Of a stretch of 64,000 nucleotides of DNA, positions 16,227 through 25,481 are shown in pieces; positions within the stretch are counted from its first letter, which is position 1, and every line of letters starts with the position of its first letter. A model generated the notes under the pieces. The model searched no databases. It was not told the DNA's origin and saw only the letters and a list, made by a program, of their open reading frames with translations. This DNA is from Alicyclobacillus sp. SO9 (GTDB lineage: Bacteria; Bacillota; Bacilli; Alicyclobacillales; Alicyclobacillaceae), in contig NZ_CP066339.1 of the NCBI RefSeq assembly GCF_016406125.1, positions 1,426,001-1,490,000 on the forward strand, in the 5' to 3' direction. Position numbers and translations under genes: made by a program.

Positions 16227-17762
16227 TCAGCGTATCTCTGTCATGGCGCTTTCCTGCTGAGACAACAACATTGTGGAGAAGGCCGTACTGGACATCGGAT
16301 AGCCAAAAAAGTAACCCTGTACATAGTCGCAGCCAAGCTGCCTTAAGAATTCAACTTCTTCTGGATTCTCAATACCTTCGGCAACGACTGTCAACCCAAG
16401 TTCGTGTGCAAGCTGTATGACAGAGTGGCATATGGTCCTTCGCCGTGAATCAGATTCATGACTTCTGACCAAAGTCTGATCCAGTTTAACAATATCTGCT
16501 TCGATGGATGTCAAATAGTGAATGGACGAAAACCCCGCGCCGAAGTCATCAATAGAGACAAGACAGCCCATTTCCCGGAGTCTGGCAATCTGGTCAATGG
16601 TTATTTTGTCATCCGGCATAAGAATTCGTTCCGTGATTTCAATAATGATATCTTGTGCATTAAGCCCATGTTCCGCAATGACTTGTTCCAAATCCCCGAT
16701 GAATCCGGTGTTAAAAAATTGGACAGCTGAGACGTTAATGGACACTTTGGTGTGAGGAAGTCCTTGAATTTCCCATTCTCGCTTTTGTTCTAGAACTTGG
16801 CGAATGACTGTTTTTCCAATACTTAAAATGGATGAACTCTCTTCCGCTAGTGGAATAAATGATGCCGGATACACGACTCCGTGTACAGGATGGTTCCATC
16901 TCACCAAGCCTTCACAGCCAAAGACTGCCCCTGTGGAAAGATGGATAATGGGTTGGTACACCATAAAAAACTCGTTGTTGATTAAAGCTTCATGAATTTC
17001 CCCCTGAAGGCTCATGCAAGTCTGTAGGTTTTCTCCCAGACTGTTGTCATAGAATCTAACTTTTTGGCTGTTCTTCCGTTTTGCTTCATACATGGCTAAG
17101 TCGGACGCCTGTAATAGTTCAGGAACTGTTTCGCCATGGCAGGGATAAACGCTTACACCGAGGCTTACTGTCATGTGAATTGTATGCTGGTTAACAATAA
17201 ACGGTTTCTCAAACAGGTCCTGTAATTGCTTTGTCAGTCCGTTAGGTTCCTCAATCCCAATTAAGACTGCAAATTCATCACCCCCGAGACGCCCCAAACA
17301 GGCGTTTTCGGGAAGTATGTTCATTAGCCGCTGTGCCATTTGGATGAGGAGTTGATTGCCCGTCGCATGTCCATAAGTATCGTTTACAAACTTGAATCGA
17401 TTTGAATCTATGAACACGAGGTACGCTTTCTCTGAATCATTCAGCATTCTCTCGGCTTTCGAAAAGAAGCCGCGTCGATTAAGAACACCTGTCAAAGAAT
17501 CCTGAACCGTCTGGTGTTCCAGAAGTCGATTTGCTTTTGAGCTTTCCCGCCACCGCATCGCAGCAAAGGTACTGCTTGCCACCAACAGGACAAATAATGC
17601 CACGAGGATGTCATCGAATTGGAACCGCGTTGAGTGACGCAGGCTGTCAACCCAGAGCGTCTCGGCTCCAGTACTCTTATATACCACCATCAACACTACA
17701 CTAGCTAGGGACAGAAGCAAAAAGTGTTTCCACGCACGCGTCATGTTCCGCCACCACTGCAT
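16227..17762 (-). CDS. Membrane GGDEF-EAL protein (c-di-GMP synthesis and/or breakdown)
   Basis: Predicted 511-residue bifunctional c-di-GMP enzyme. Two N-terminal membrane helices (about residues 11-30 and 45-65) flank a short external loop. The GGDEF domain (about 85-245) has the intact active site LGRLGGDEFAVL. The EAL domain (about 260-500) keeps the Mg and substrate residues: EGL in place of EAL in CEGLVRW, ITERIL, IDDFGAGFSS, KLDQ and AEGIEN, QGYFFGYP. Both activities are possible. A c-di-GMP-I riboswitch lies elsewhere in the window (1994). ATG 17762 follows GAGGA. Confidence 0.93.
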   Translation of the reverse strand: MQWWRNMTRAWKHFLLLSLASVVLMVVYKSTGAETLWVDSLRHSTRFQFDDILVALFVLLVASSTFAAMRWRESSKANRLLEHQTVQDSLTGVLNRRGFFSKAERMLNDSEKAYLVFIDSNRFKFVNDTYGHATGNQLLIQMAQRLMNILPENACLGRLGGDEFAVLIGIEEPNGLTKQLQDLFEKPFIVNQHTIHMTVSLGVSVYPCHGETVPELLQASDLAMYEAKRKNSQKVRFYDNSLGENLQTCMSLQGEIHEALINNEFFMVYQPIIHLSTGAVFGCEGLVRWNHPVHGVVYPASFIPLAEESSSILSIGKTVIRQVLEQKREWEIQGLPHTKVSINVSAVQFFNTGFIGDLEQVIAEHGLNAQDIIIEITERILMPDDKITIDQIARLREMGCLVSIDDFGAGFSSIHYLTSIEADIVKLDQTLVRSHESDSRRRTICHSVIQLAHELGLTVVAEGIENPEEVEFLRQLGCDYVQGYFFGYPMSSTAFSTMLLSQQESAMTEIR

Positions 17763-18036
17763 CAAGATTCCTCACATTTCCATAGAGTCATCATTTTTTC
17801 CGTGTCCATGCCAGGCGTCACCACGGAGCTTACAACTCAACGAATCAAGTGTACTATGAATGGTTTTTTGAATTATGATAATGGGTAATATACTTTTAAC
17901 AGTTTCTTTACAAAAGGCTTACCCCGTCCTATTTGGCGGTATCACATTTGTTGCAGATAGGCTGGGGTGAGGTGGCATACAGCTTCGAGGCGTGCTCCAT
18001 TAATCACTGCGGGGGACGTACAGCCAGGGCCAAGAG

Positions 18037-18072
18037 GGGCAGACACTCCTCGCAAGCAAGGAGTGTCTGCCC
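18037..18072 (-). terminator. Strong hairpin downstream of korB
   Basis: GGGCAGACACTCCT (18037-18050) and AGGAGTGTCTGCCC (18059-18072) form a perfect 14-bp stem with an 8-base loop, 16 bases past the korB stop. No U tract follows on either strand, so it may be a processing or stability hairpin rather than a classic terminator. The rest of 17766-18087 shows no gene. Confidence 0.55.
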
Positions 18073-18087
18073 GGCGCGGGTGAACGA

Positions 18088-18930
18088 CTACATAAACGTC
18101 TTCTCAATTTCGTGAATCATATCTGCGTCCATATCACCGGAGGATACGTGCATATTCCAATCAATACCCAGTTGACTTTGAAAGTCCTGTTGCTCTTCTT
18201 CATAGACGATGCCGGTAACTAAACCGTTATGTTCCTTCACGTAATTGATAGCTTCCGTTCTGGATGAAAAGGCTTGGTCGATATGAACCAGATTGTCCTT
18301 GAAGAAATTGTAAGTATTGATCTTGTTAAAAGTTACACACGGACTAAAGACGTTCACTAGGGAAAAACCCTTGTGTGAAATTGCCTTTTCAATGATTTCT
18401 GTTAAATTCTTGACGTCACCTGAGTATCCTTGTGCGATAAATGTGCCGCCGTTTGAGAGTGCGGTGGAAATCGGATCGACAGGATATTCTTTGTTTCCCT
18501 TAGCTGTGGTTTTCGTTACAAAGTCGTGTTGACTGCGTGGAGACGTCTGCCCTTTGGTTAGACCGTAGATTTGGTTATCCATGACCAAGTAGGTAATGTC
18601 AATATTGCGGCGAACGGCATGAATAAAGTGGCCAACACCAATCCCATAGCCGTCTCCATCACCGCCGGACGCAATGACCGTAAGCTCTGGATTGGCCATT
18701 TTAGCTCCCTGGGCTACAGGTAGTGAGCGACCATGGATACCGTGAAACCCATAGGTTCTCGTATATTCAGAAATTTTACTCGAACAGCCAATACCGGATA
18801 TTACAGACATTTGATGGGGTTCCAGTCCCATGTTTACGGCAGCGCGCTGCAGCGCGGCCATGACACTGAAGTCTCCGCAACCTGGGCACCACGTGGAGAC
18901 GTCTCCCTTAAAATCCTTTACCGTCGCCAT
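18088..18930 (-). CDS. korB: 2-oxoacid:ferredoxin oxidoreductase beta subunit (KorB-like)
   Basis: Predicted 280-residue TPP-binding subunit that, with the preceding alpha subunit, oxidatively decarboxylates a 2-oxoacid (probably 2-oxoglutarate) to the acyl-CoA and reduces ferredoxin. It begins with the cluster-associated STWCPGCGDFSVM, followed by GIGCSSKI and the TPP/Mg motif ASGGDGDGYGIG with MDNQIYGLTKGQ. ATG 18930 immediately follows the korA stop codon, so the pair is translationally coupled. Substrate is inferred from family resemblance to aerobic Bacillus and Corynebacteriales KorAB. Confidence 0.9.
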   Translation of the reverse strand: MATVKDFKGDVSTWCPGCGDFSVMAALQRAAVNMGLEPHQMSVISGIGCSSKISEYTRTYGFHGIHGRSLPVAQGAKMANPELTVIASGGDGDGYGIGVGHFIHAVRRNIDITYLVMDNQIYGLTKGQTSPRSQHDFVTKTTAKGNKEYPVDPISTALSNGGTFIAQGYSGDVKNLTEIIEKAISHKGFSLVNVFSPCVTFNKINTYNFFKDNLVHIDQAFSSRTEAINYVKEHNGLVTGIVYEEEQQDFQSQLGIDWNMHVSSGDMDADMIHEIEKTFM

Positions 18931-20640
18931 TTATACCAACTCCTTCAATTGAGATGCAATTGTATCTACACGGAATGGATTGCCGTCATACTGGCGAATT
19001 GAGTACGACCTGTCGTGAATCGGCAGGTGCTGTTTGAGCCAGTTCAGTAACTGCCCTTCATAATTGCTCTCTACGACGATGACTTTTTTATCTGCCAGGT
19101 ACGGGCGCAGGGCATCGGTTGGCAGGGGATGAAGCTGTTGGATATTGAGTTGCCCCAATGACGCACCCTCACTACTCATGGCACGAATAGCCTCCTCCAC
19201 CGCACCACGGGTAGAGCCCATGGTGACAACCATAGTGTCCGCTTCCGGGTTGGAGACATAGAACGGGTTCTGGCAGGTTGCGTTCTCAATTTTTCGCATG
19301 CGCTTTTCCATGATTTTCGTACGGATGTCCGGCTCTTCTGTGATGTACCCAGATTCAGCGTGTTCATTGGAACTTGTAACGTGAACCCCGCCCGGAGTTC
19401 CCGGAATGGCACGAGGCGATATGCCGTCACTGGAAAACTGGTAGCGCTGAAAGTTTTCCTTGAGCTGCTCCAGGTCAGATTCCGTCAGGACCTTGCCGCG
19501 ATTGACTGCGACACGCTTTGCGTCGATGGGCATAATTGTGCTTTTATTCATCGACATTCCTAAATCCAGCAGCAAAAATACAGGACATTGGTAGTTTTCA
19601 GCCATGTTAAATGCTTCCGCTGCTAGATAGAAGGAGTCTTCGATGGTACTCGGATAGAGAACGATGCGCGGGAACTCGCCGTGAGAAGCGTGGAGTACGT
19701 GCTGCAAGTCAGATTGTTCGAACTTTGTGGGCAATCCAGTAGAGGGACCTGCGCGTTGTGAATCGACAATGACAATGGGCGTCTCGCTCATCCCTGCCAT
19801 GCCGAGAGCTTCCGTTTTTAGTGACAGCCCGGGACCCGAGGTCGATGTCATCGATCGCGCTCCTGCAAAAGACGCTCCAATGGCGAAGGTTATTCCAGCA
19901 ATTTCATCCTCGACTTGCATAATCGTCCCGCCGACCTTTGGCAACTCGTGGCTCAGCCATTCCATGATTTCACTTGCTGGTGTGATGGGATAGGCAGATA
20001 AGAAACGACACCCAGCCATCAGACTTCCGAATGCTACAGCTTGGTTGGCTGAAATCAGCATTCGCTTTTCGGCGTCGGGGGCATTCAAGTGACGAACAGA
20101 GTCGCTCAGGTGTTCAGCCACAAGCTCATAGCCTTTTTCCACGGCCGTTTTGTTGGCTTCGATAATCTTCGTACCTTTTTTTGCAAACTGGTCTTCAATT
20201 AAGGCAAAAAACTCTTCCTGAGGCAGAGAGACAAGGGCGCCGCTGACACCGAGCGCAATCATATTTTTGGCAAGCGGATTCCCTATGTCTTTCGCGATTT
20301 GTTTCAAAGGAAGATGAACGAGTGTATGGCCTTCCGTTTTCTCAATGCTGACCTCACCGTCAAACAGAACCAGTGCGCCGTTGTTCAGTTCATGTTTGTT
20401 GACTTTATAACTGTCGTCATCAAGAGCCAGCAGAATGTCCAAACCGTCTCCCGCGTGATGGGTCGAATAGGAAGTAGCCCTTATTTTATAGTTCGTGTGT
20501 CCGCCTTTGATACGCGACATAAACTGTTTGTACGTCGTGACATAGTGACCGTGACGGAACAGCATTTTGGCAAAGATTTCGCCTGTACTGTCGACACCTT
20601 CGCCTTGCTGGCCGCCGACTTTCCATTCAAGACTGTCCAT
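18931..20640 (-). CDS. korA: 2-oxoacid:ferredoxin oxidoreductase alpha subunit, gamma-alpha fusion (KorA-like)
   Basis: Predicted 569-residue subunit. Residues 1-185 are the gamma domain (VGGQQGEGVDSTGEIFA, MSRIKGGHTNYKIR). From about 190 the pyrimidine-binding alpha domain follows (SAYPITPASEIMEWLS, QVEDEIAGITFAIGASFAGA, TSTSGPGLSLKTEALGMA), then the C-terminal transketolase-like domain (VTMGSTRGAVEEAI). The fused architecture is typical of two-gene KorAB. SD AGGAGG precedes ATG 20640. Upstream, 20641-20911 contains a GCGGGC/GCCCGC hairpin at about 20738-20755 and no gene. Confidence 0.92.
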   Translation of the reverse strand: MDSLEWKVGGQQGEGVDSTGEIFAKMLFRHGHYVTTYKQFMSRIKGGHTNYKIRATSYSTHHAGDGLDILLALDDDSYKVNKHELNNGALVLFDGEVSIEKTEGHTLVHLPLKQIAKDIGNPLAKNMIALGVSGALVSLPQEEFFALIEDQFAKKGTKIIEANKTAVEKGYELVAEHLSDSVRHLNAPDAEKRMLISANQAVAFGSLMAGCRFLSAYPITPASEIMEWLSHELPKVGGTIMQVEDEIAGITFAIGASFAGARSMTSTSGPGLSLKTEALGMAGMSETPIVIVDSQRAGPSTGLPTKFEQSDLQHVLHASHGEFPRIVLYPSTIEDSFYLAAEAFNMAENYQCPVFLLLDLGMSMNKSTIMPIDAKRVAVNRGKVLTESDLEQLKENFQRYQFSSDGISPRAIPGTPGGVHVTSSNEHAESGYITEEPDIRTKIMEKRMRKIENATCQNPFYVSNPEADTMVVTMGSTRGAVEEAIRAMSSEGASLGQLNIQQLHPLPTDALRPYLADKKVIVVESNYEGQLLNWLKQHLPIHDRSYSIRQYDGNPFRVDTIASQLKELV

Positions 20641-20911
20641 AATTGATCCCTCCTATTATGCTTATGAGAAATTTCAATAAAATTTCATTATTTCCCTCTA
20701 TGAAAAAATTGCGATTTTTATATTCTGTGCTATAACAGCGGGCTTTTCAGCCCGCCATAGACAGGAAAGATCGTGACGCAAATCGTCTCTATCGGGCAAA
20801 TATTTTTAGTAAATCATAGAGATTTAAAACAGTCTTGCAGACAGATAGGACAATGTCGTTTGTCACTTGTTCGGGGGTTATGCACAGAACCTGCGTTTCT
20901 CGGCTCCGTGT

Positions 20912-22315
20912 CTAGGCTTGGACTTCTTCATGAGGATGTGTACGCTTGATGAAAAATGAAGTGACGGCGCCAATAAGAGACAGTGCGACCAAAACCATGA
21001 ATGCCACATTTACGCCGTGGATGGCAGGGTTTGAAGCAGACGTATTCGTTCCGCCCGATGCCGCTGTTGTTGTCATAATGGTCACCAGAATGGCAGTTCC
21101 GATGGAGGCTGCGACTTGGCGCATGGTGTTACTCATTGCTGTGCCGTGCGCAATCAGGCGATGGGGCAACTGGTTTAGTCCTGCTGTCGTAGCTGGCATC
21201 ATGACCATAGACAAGCCTAACAGTCGAATGGCGTAGACAATTGTAATATAGGCAAACGAGGTTGCAGGACTCAGCATCGTATACAGAAAGGTTGACACTG
21301 TCAGAAGAGACAGTCCAGTTACAGCCAGCCAACGTGCACCAATCCTATCAAAAATACGCCCAGTGATAGGCGACATCACACCTGTGATTAAGGCTCCAGG
21401 TAGAATTGCCAATCCGGATTGCATTGCAGAAAATCCGCGCATGTTCTGCATGAACAAGGGAATCAGCGTTTCGCCTCCGATAAGTCCCATAAAACCAATC
21501 ATTCCGAGCAGTGTAGTTAAGCTAAACATATTGAATTTGAACACGCGAAATTCCAGCATGGGTGTCTCAAGGCGCATCTGCCGAAAGATAAAGAGTCCGA
21601 GAACGACGCTGCCCACACCAAGCCAGATGATGGTAGCGTTGTTACCCCACCCAAAGTTGCCCGCTGATGTAAAGCCGTACAGGAGACCTCCGAAGCCAAC
21701 GGAAGAGAGAATGATGGACAAGACATCTATCTTGGGACGGGTCACTTTTGTTACGTTTTTCATAGTAAAGAAGGCTACAACAATATCTGCAAGGGCCAGT
21801 GGGAGAATCATTGCAAATAAGAGACGCCATGAATACTTGGCAATAATCCAACCGGAAAAAGCAGGGCCTATGGCCGGTGCAAATGAAATGACCAAGCCAA
21901 TTAAGCCCATGGCAGCCCCTCTCTGGTTATATGGGAAGATCATCAGAAAGACGGTCTGCATCAGTGGCAGTAAAATACCTGCTCCTGCTGACTGAATGAT
22001 CCGTCCGAGAAGCAGTACGCCAAAGTCAGGGGCAAAGTATGCAACGATTGTGCCCGCTGAAAAGATGCCCATGGCAGAAATGAATAATTGCCGCGTGGTA
22101 TAGCGTTCAATTAAAAATGCGGTAATCGGAATCATGATGCCGTTTACCAGCATGAAGACCGTAGTCAGCCATTGGCCTGTGTTTGCTGTAACGTGCATCT
22201 CCTTCATGATGGGAGGAATGGCTGTAATCATCAGGGTTTGGTTGAGAATGGCTATAAACGATCCCGCAAGTAACAAGGCGGCAATGGAAGTTCGGCTATA
22301 GGTTTGGGAGTTCAT
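20912..22315 (-). CDS. MFS drug exporter, DHA2 (EmrB/QacA-like) family
   Basis: Predicted 467-residue, 14-helix proton-driven efflux permease. Family hallmarks are NQTLMITAIPPIMKEM in helix 1, WLTTVFMLVNGIMIPITAFL, the GRIIQSAGAGILLPLMQ segment (motif near helix 4) and GPAFSGWI of motif C. ATG 22315 is chosen because AAGGAGC ends 7 bases upstream; the frame extends 9 codons further without an SD. It has no adjacent regulator or EmrA partner. Substrate is unknown. Confidence 0.92.
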   Translation of the reverse strand: MNSQTYSRTSIAALLLAGSFIAILNQTLMITAIPPIMKEMHVTANTGQWLTTVFMLVNGIMIPITAFLIERYTTRQLFISAMGIFSAGTIVAYFAPDFGVLLLGRIIQSAGAGILLPLMQTVFLMIFPYNQRGAAMGLIGLVISFAPAIGPAFSGWIIAKYSWRLLFAMILPLALADIVVAFFTMKNVTKVTRPKIDVLSIILSSVGFGGLLYGFTSAGNFGWGNNATIIWLGVGSVVLGLFIFRQMRLETPMLEFRVFKFNMFSLTTLLGMIGFMGLIGGETLIPLFMQNMRGFSAMQSGLAILPGALITGVMSPITGRIFDRIGARWLAVTGLSLLTVSTFLYTMLSPATSFAYITIVYAIRLLGLSMVMMPATTAGLNQLPHRLIAHGTAMSNTMRQVAASIGTAILVTIMTTTAASGGTNTSASNPAIHGVNVAFMVLVALSLIGAVTSFFIKRTHPHEEVQA

Positions 22316-22344
22316 AAACACGCTCCTTGCGCTTCGTGGCACGT

Positions 22345-22366
22345 AAAAACGGCCCTTGTCGGGGCC
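22345..22366 (-). terminator. Intrinsic terminator of the nucleosidase-like gene
   Basis: On the minus strand GGCCCC and GGGCC form a short GC stem with a GACAA loop, followed by GTTTTT. It lies between the MTAN-like gene and the MFS gene. Confidence 0.75.
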
Positions 22367-22456
22367 ATTAACTCAGTGCAAAATAGCAACTTTTCTATTG
22401 TAGCTGTTTTGCTTTAAAACGTCTAAGGTCCTTATTTCCAAGTGAATGGAGAGGTG

Positions 22457-23194
22457 CTACGCGCCTGAAACTTGTTGTGTGTGATAAGAGGAAGAATAGT
22501 TCGGAATCAACATGGTGAGAATAACCAATTGAGATTTTAGCGATGCAATCCTAGAGTTCCGGCTAAAGTTCTTCGATGGCGTTGTTCCTGCCTTGTCGGA
22601 AATTCCTCGAATCACAGTATAACCTATCTTATTCTTATAGGCTACCTGCCCGATTGCTCCCGCGCCAATGGAGTCGACACAAAGTCCGCCAAAGGTTCTC
22701 CGCAGGTGAGCCACCGCTTGGGGCGAGGCAACAAACTCATCCCCTGACAGGACTTTGCCCTTATATACAGGAAATCCTAACTGGTGTGCGCTGCGATAGG
22801 CTTTGTGAACCCATGCGGGTGTCGCGATAAAGACAGATGTTTTCATGCCGGGAATAACCCCAGGCGGATAACCTAGAGCAGTAAAGTTGACGTCGTGCTG
22901 TTGAGATTTTGTTGCAACCACGAGGTTTCCGATACCAATGCCGGACCTCAGAGAGCCTGCGATGCCTGTCCCAAGAATTGTACTTACGTGAAATGTATCA
23001 ACCAAGGTTTGAGCTGCAAGTGCGGCATTTACTTTGCCCACACCCGATTGGCACAGCACAATCTGCCTGTTTCCCATTGTCCCCCGATAAAATGAGATGC
23101 TGGCGGTGTTTCGTACAGATTGGACGTGCATTGCCTTCCTTAAGAGCCTGATGTCCCCGGCACGTCCTCCCACAATCCCGATAATCTTTGCCAT
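22457..23194 (-). CDS. Divergent MTA/SAH nucleosidase-family protein
   Basis: Predicted 245-residue protein with the nucleoside phosphorylase fold. MTAN/Pfs features are the glycine-rich start KIIGIVGG, CQSGVGKVNAALAAQTL, ILGTGIAGSL, DVNFTALGYPPGVIPG, VLSGDEFV and the catalytic Asp in VIRGISDKA. Two substrate-site elements differ: the usual MEEE near residue 12 is RAGD, and the usual VEMEAAA segment is VDSIGAGAI, so the ribose-binding Glu (Glu174 in E. coli) is missing. It may have altered substrate or reduced activity. ATG 23194 follows GGGAGGAG by about 12 bases. Confidence 0.8.
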   Translation of the reverse strand: MAKIIGIVGGRAGDIRLLRKAMHVQSVRNTASISFYRGTMGNRQIVLCQSGVGKVNAALAAQTLVDTFHVSTILGTGIAGSLRSGIGIGNLVVATKSQQHDVNFTALGYPPGVIPGMKTSVFIATPAWVHKAYRSAHQLGFPVYKGKVLSGDEFVASPQAVAHLRRTFGGLCVDSIGAGAIGQVAYKNKIGYTVIRGISDKAGTTPSKNFSRNSRIASLKSQLVILTMLIPNYSSSYHTQQVSGA

Positions 23195-23413
23195 ACTGTC
23201 ACGGTCTCCTCCCATTTCGTTTGTCCAGACACAACAAGTCGTCGGATAAGCGCAATGCATTTCCCCCTCGTCTGGCAAAATGGATTCTCCTTATGTGTAC
23301 GAGGGGGTGAGGAGTTGTGAAACGGACAGGCGGCTAGGATACGCGAAGAGACAACACCGTACTCTTACTTTTCTTCTTCCAGCGTTCCTTTCAATAATAC
23401 TGAATCCAGTCGC

Positions 23414-25195
23414 TCACTCCTCTTCAAACAGTTTCTCGCCGCGGTGCAAACGCCAGGCAATACGAGCAACGTGCGGGAGTTCTCTTGAAGTGGGCGCATG
23501 TGCCGCCAGATACCTGACCAATGCAATGAGTAAGGTGTCTTTGGCATCTTGTGCAATGTCTTCATTGTAAGGCCGGTGTGAATGTTTTATCGTATCCGAC
23601 CACAAATCGTATTCAGAAAGTGCCGCTTCGTACATTTGAAACGAGTGAAATTCCGCGTCTTCCCTCAACAGCAGATGGCCGAAGGTATTCATCAAATCCG
23701 GCACATCGCCGTCGTGATGCAAATAGGCGGAAACCCAGTTTGCTGCGTCCTCAACCCGCTGATTCTTGTCGGTCAGTTCGAAGAGGCTCGTAAGCGTCGT
23801 TGTATCGTGTATGTTTTTGCGCCAGTCTGGATTTTTCGCAGCTGGAATATTCAAGAAGCGGTCAAGGTAAATGCGCATAGCAGTGTGGTAGATGCCGCGG
23901 ATAACGAATGGAGTAGGGGTTTCCAGCAAGCGCTTATGAACTGCGTGCGCGTGCGTAAAGGTATGAAGTACTGCAATCCAGTCGCCAAAGTCATTTTGCG
24001 TGTGAAAACGCTGAATCCGTTTTGCTGCGGCCAGAGCGGTCAACTGCGCCAAAATTTCTGGAGGAACACCTCGTTCCAACGAGTCTGTCAGGGCGTGGAC
24101 CGTGGCAATGGGATTGTCTGAAAGAATTTGCTCTACAAATGCGGCAGCATGAAAAGCGTTGCTTTTAGAAGGAGATGTTTCTCGTTGCCGTTTACCGGCT
24201 TCAATGACTTCCGGCAACCTTTCAAATGCGTCCTGCAGAGGACTTACCAAGTCCACGGGGGATTGCCAGTTCTGCAGCTCCTCGCTGCGGGTCGGGTTGC
24301 TGAAAAGCGGGATGAGAGATGTAAGAACTTGAGACTTCAGAGTTTCATTAACAAATTGGAGCGCTTCGATGGCCTTGTTGTGAAAGTCGAAGGTGTGACC
24401 TCCGTCTAAATAGAAGTGATCGGTGGCGGCCGTCAACATCATATTTGACCAATCTGTCGGGTGACTGCTCTTGGCGACAGCGGCCCGCAAGATACGCTCG
24501 GCTCCGTCCGTGTCCCGAACGTCAACACTCTGGCGGTACCATGCCGTGAGACGGCTTACGGGGAAGTCTGAGTCCGGCAGTGACTGCAACATATAGCGGG
24601 GCGGAGTTCCGTCTGTGTCCCGAGCTACGTGTACTAATCCCTGAAACAAAGCCAGAATGCGGCCGTAGTAATCCAGTTTCGGCAACACGTTTACCATAGC
24701 TGTAAGAATGGTGAGACCCGATTGCCAACCGGCAGCACGTTGCGTCGTGCCAAAATCTATTCCGACCTCTGCAATTTCAGTTTCAGGTACACCAGACTCA
24801 ACTAAAGCTATGACACTTTTTGCGATGATTAACGAAATATTCTGTTCCATACCTTCGCGGAGTCGTCGCAACAGGCTTGCCTTATCCCGCCGGTTCTTGG
24901 GTAGAGGGTTCACATAGATTTGATTGTTTTCAATCCGAATCTCGTGGCTGGGGACGTCGTCTGCCCAAGGGTCCAACGTGCCTCCGCTGCATACATCGAA
25001 ACGGGCGTGGTGCCAGTGACAGGTCAAGATACCGTCGCATAACGTACCTTTGTTCAGCGGAAACCCCATGTGAGGGCACGCGTTCTCCACAGCGTACACA
25101 CCATTCTCATGTGAAAAGACCACAATTCCCCTGATGAGCTTACTTCCAACTTCGTGAAGTTCATCAACGCTGCCTGCTTGAAGCCATTCTGACAC
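23414..25195 (-). CDS. Rieske [2Fe-2S] domain fused to a large helical domain of unknown function
   Basis: Predicted 593-residue soluble protein. Residues 1-100 form a ferredoxin-type Rieske domain with the cluster ligands in CPHMG (CxH) and CHWHH (CxxH), separated by 17 residues as in NirD/biphenyl-dioxygenase ferredoxins. The remaining 490 residues are mostly helical, with repeated His-containing motifs (TDHFYLDGGHTFDFHNKA, HTFTHAHAVHKR, YHTAMRIYLDRF, GHLLLREDAEFHSFQ). I do not recognise this part; it vaguely resembles questin-oxidase-like proteins. GTG 25195 has AGGAGG 8 bases upstream. It may be a single-gene oxidoreductase. Confidence 0.8.
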   Translation of the reverse strand: MSEWLQAGSVDELHEVGSKLIRGIVVFSHENGVYAVENACPHMGFPLNKGTLCDGILTCHWHHARFDVCSGGTLDPWADDVPSHEIRIENNQIYVNPLPKNRRDKASLLRRLREGMEQNISLIIAKSVIALVESGVPETEIAEVGIDFGTTQRAAGWQSGLTILTAMVNVLPKLDYYGRILALFQGLVHVARDTDGTPPRYMLQSLPDSDFPVSRLTAWYRQSVDVRDTDGAERILRAAVAKSSHPTDWSNMMLTAATDHFYLDGGHTFDFHNKAIEALQFVNETLKSQVLTSLIPLFSNPTRSEELQNWQSPVDLVSPLQDAFERLPEVIEAGKRQRETSPSKSNAFHAAAFVEQILSDNPIATVHALTDSLERGVPPEILAQLTALAAAKRIQRFHTQNDFGDWIAVLHTFTHAHAVHKRLLETPTPFVIRGIYHTAMRIYLDRFLNIPAAKNPDWRKNIHDTTTLTSLFELTDKNQRVEDAANWVSAYLHHDGDVPDLMNTFGHLLLREDAEFHSFQMYEAALSEYDLWSDTIKHSHRPYNEDIAQDAKDTLLIALVRYLAAHAPTSRELPHVARIAWRLHRGEKLFEEE

Positions 25196-25481
25196 ATTTA
25201 TCTCCTCCTAAATGGTATTCGGAAGGGTTGACTGGATGTTTTTCCTGCTGATTCCATCATAGCTCTTTTAAGCAGGGAGCCGAATAATACTTTGGTCGTA
25301 AGTCCGCGGCTGACGCGCCGGTCGTCACTGGGACGTATGCCACAGAAACAGCAGGCTGAAACAGAGTGTCTGTTTCTTGGCAGACCGTGGTACACTCATA
25401 GGAGTGCATTTGCCGAAAGTAGCTGAAAGTAATTGACGAAAAGCAATTAGTCTTGAGTAACGGGAGTGGCACAGAGACATT

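Noticed and set aside
21363-21995. Long antisense frame within the MFS exporter gene
   Set aside because: It is the complement of a well-supported transporter with correct membrane topology.
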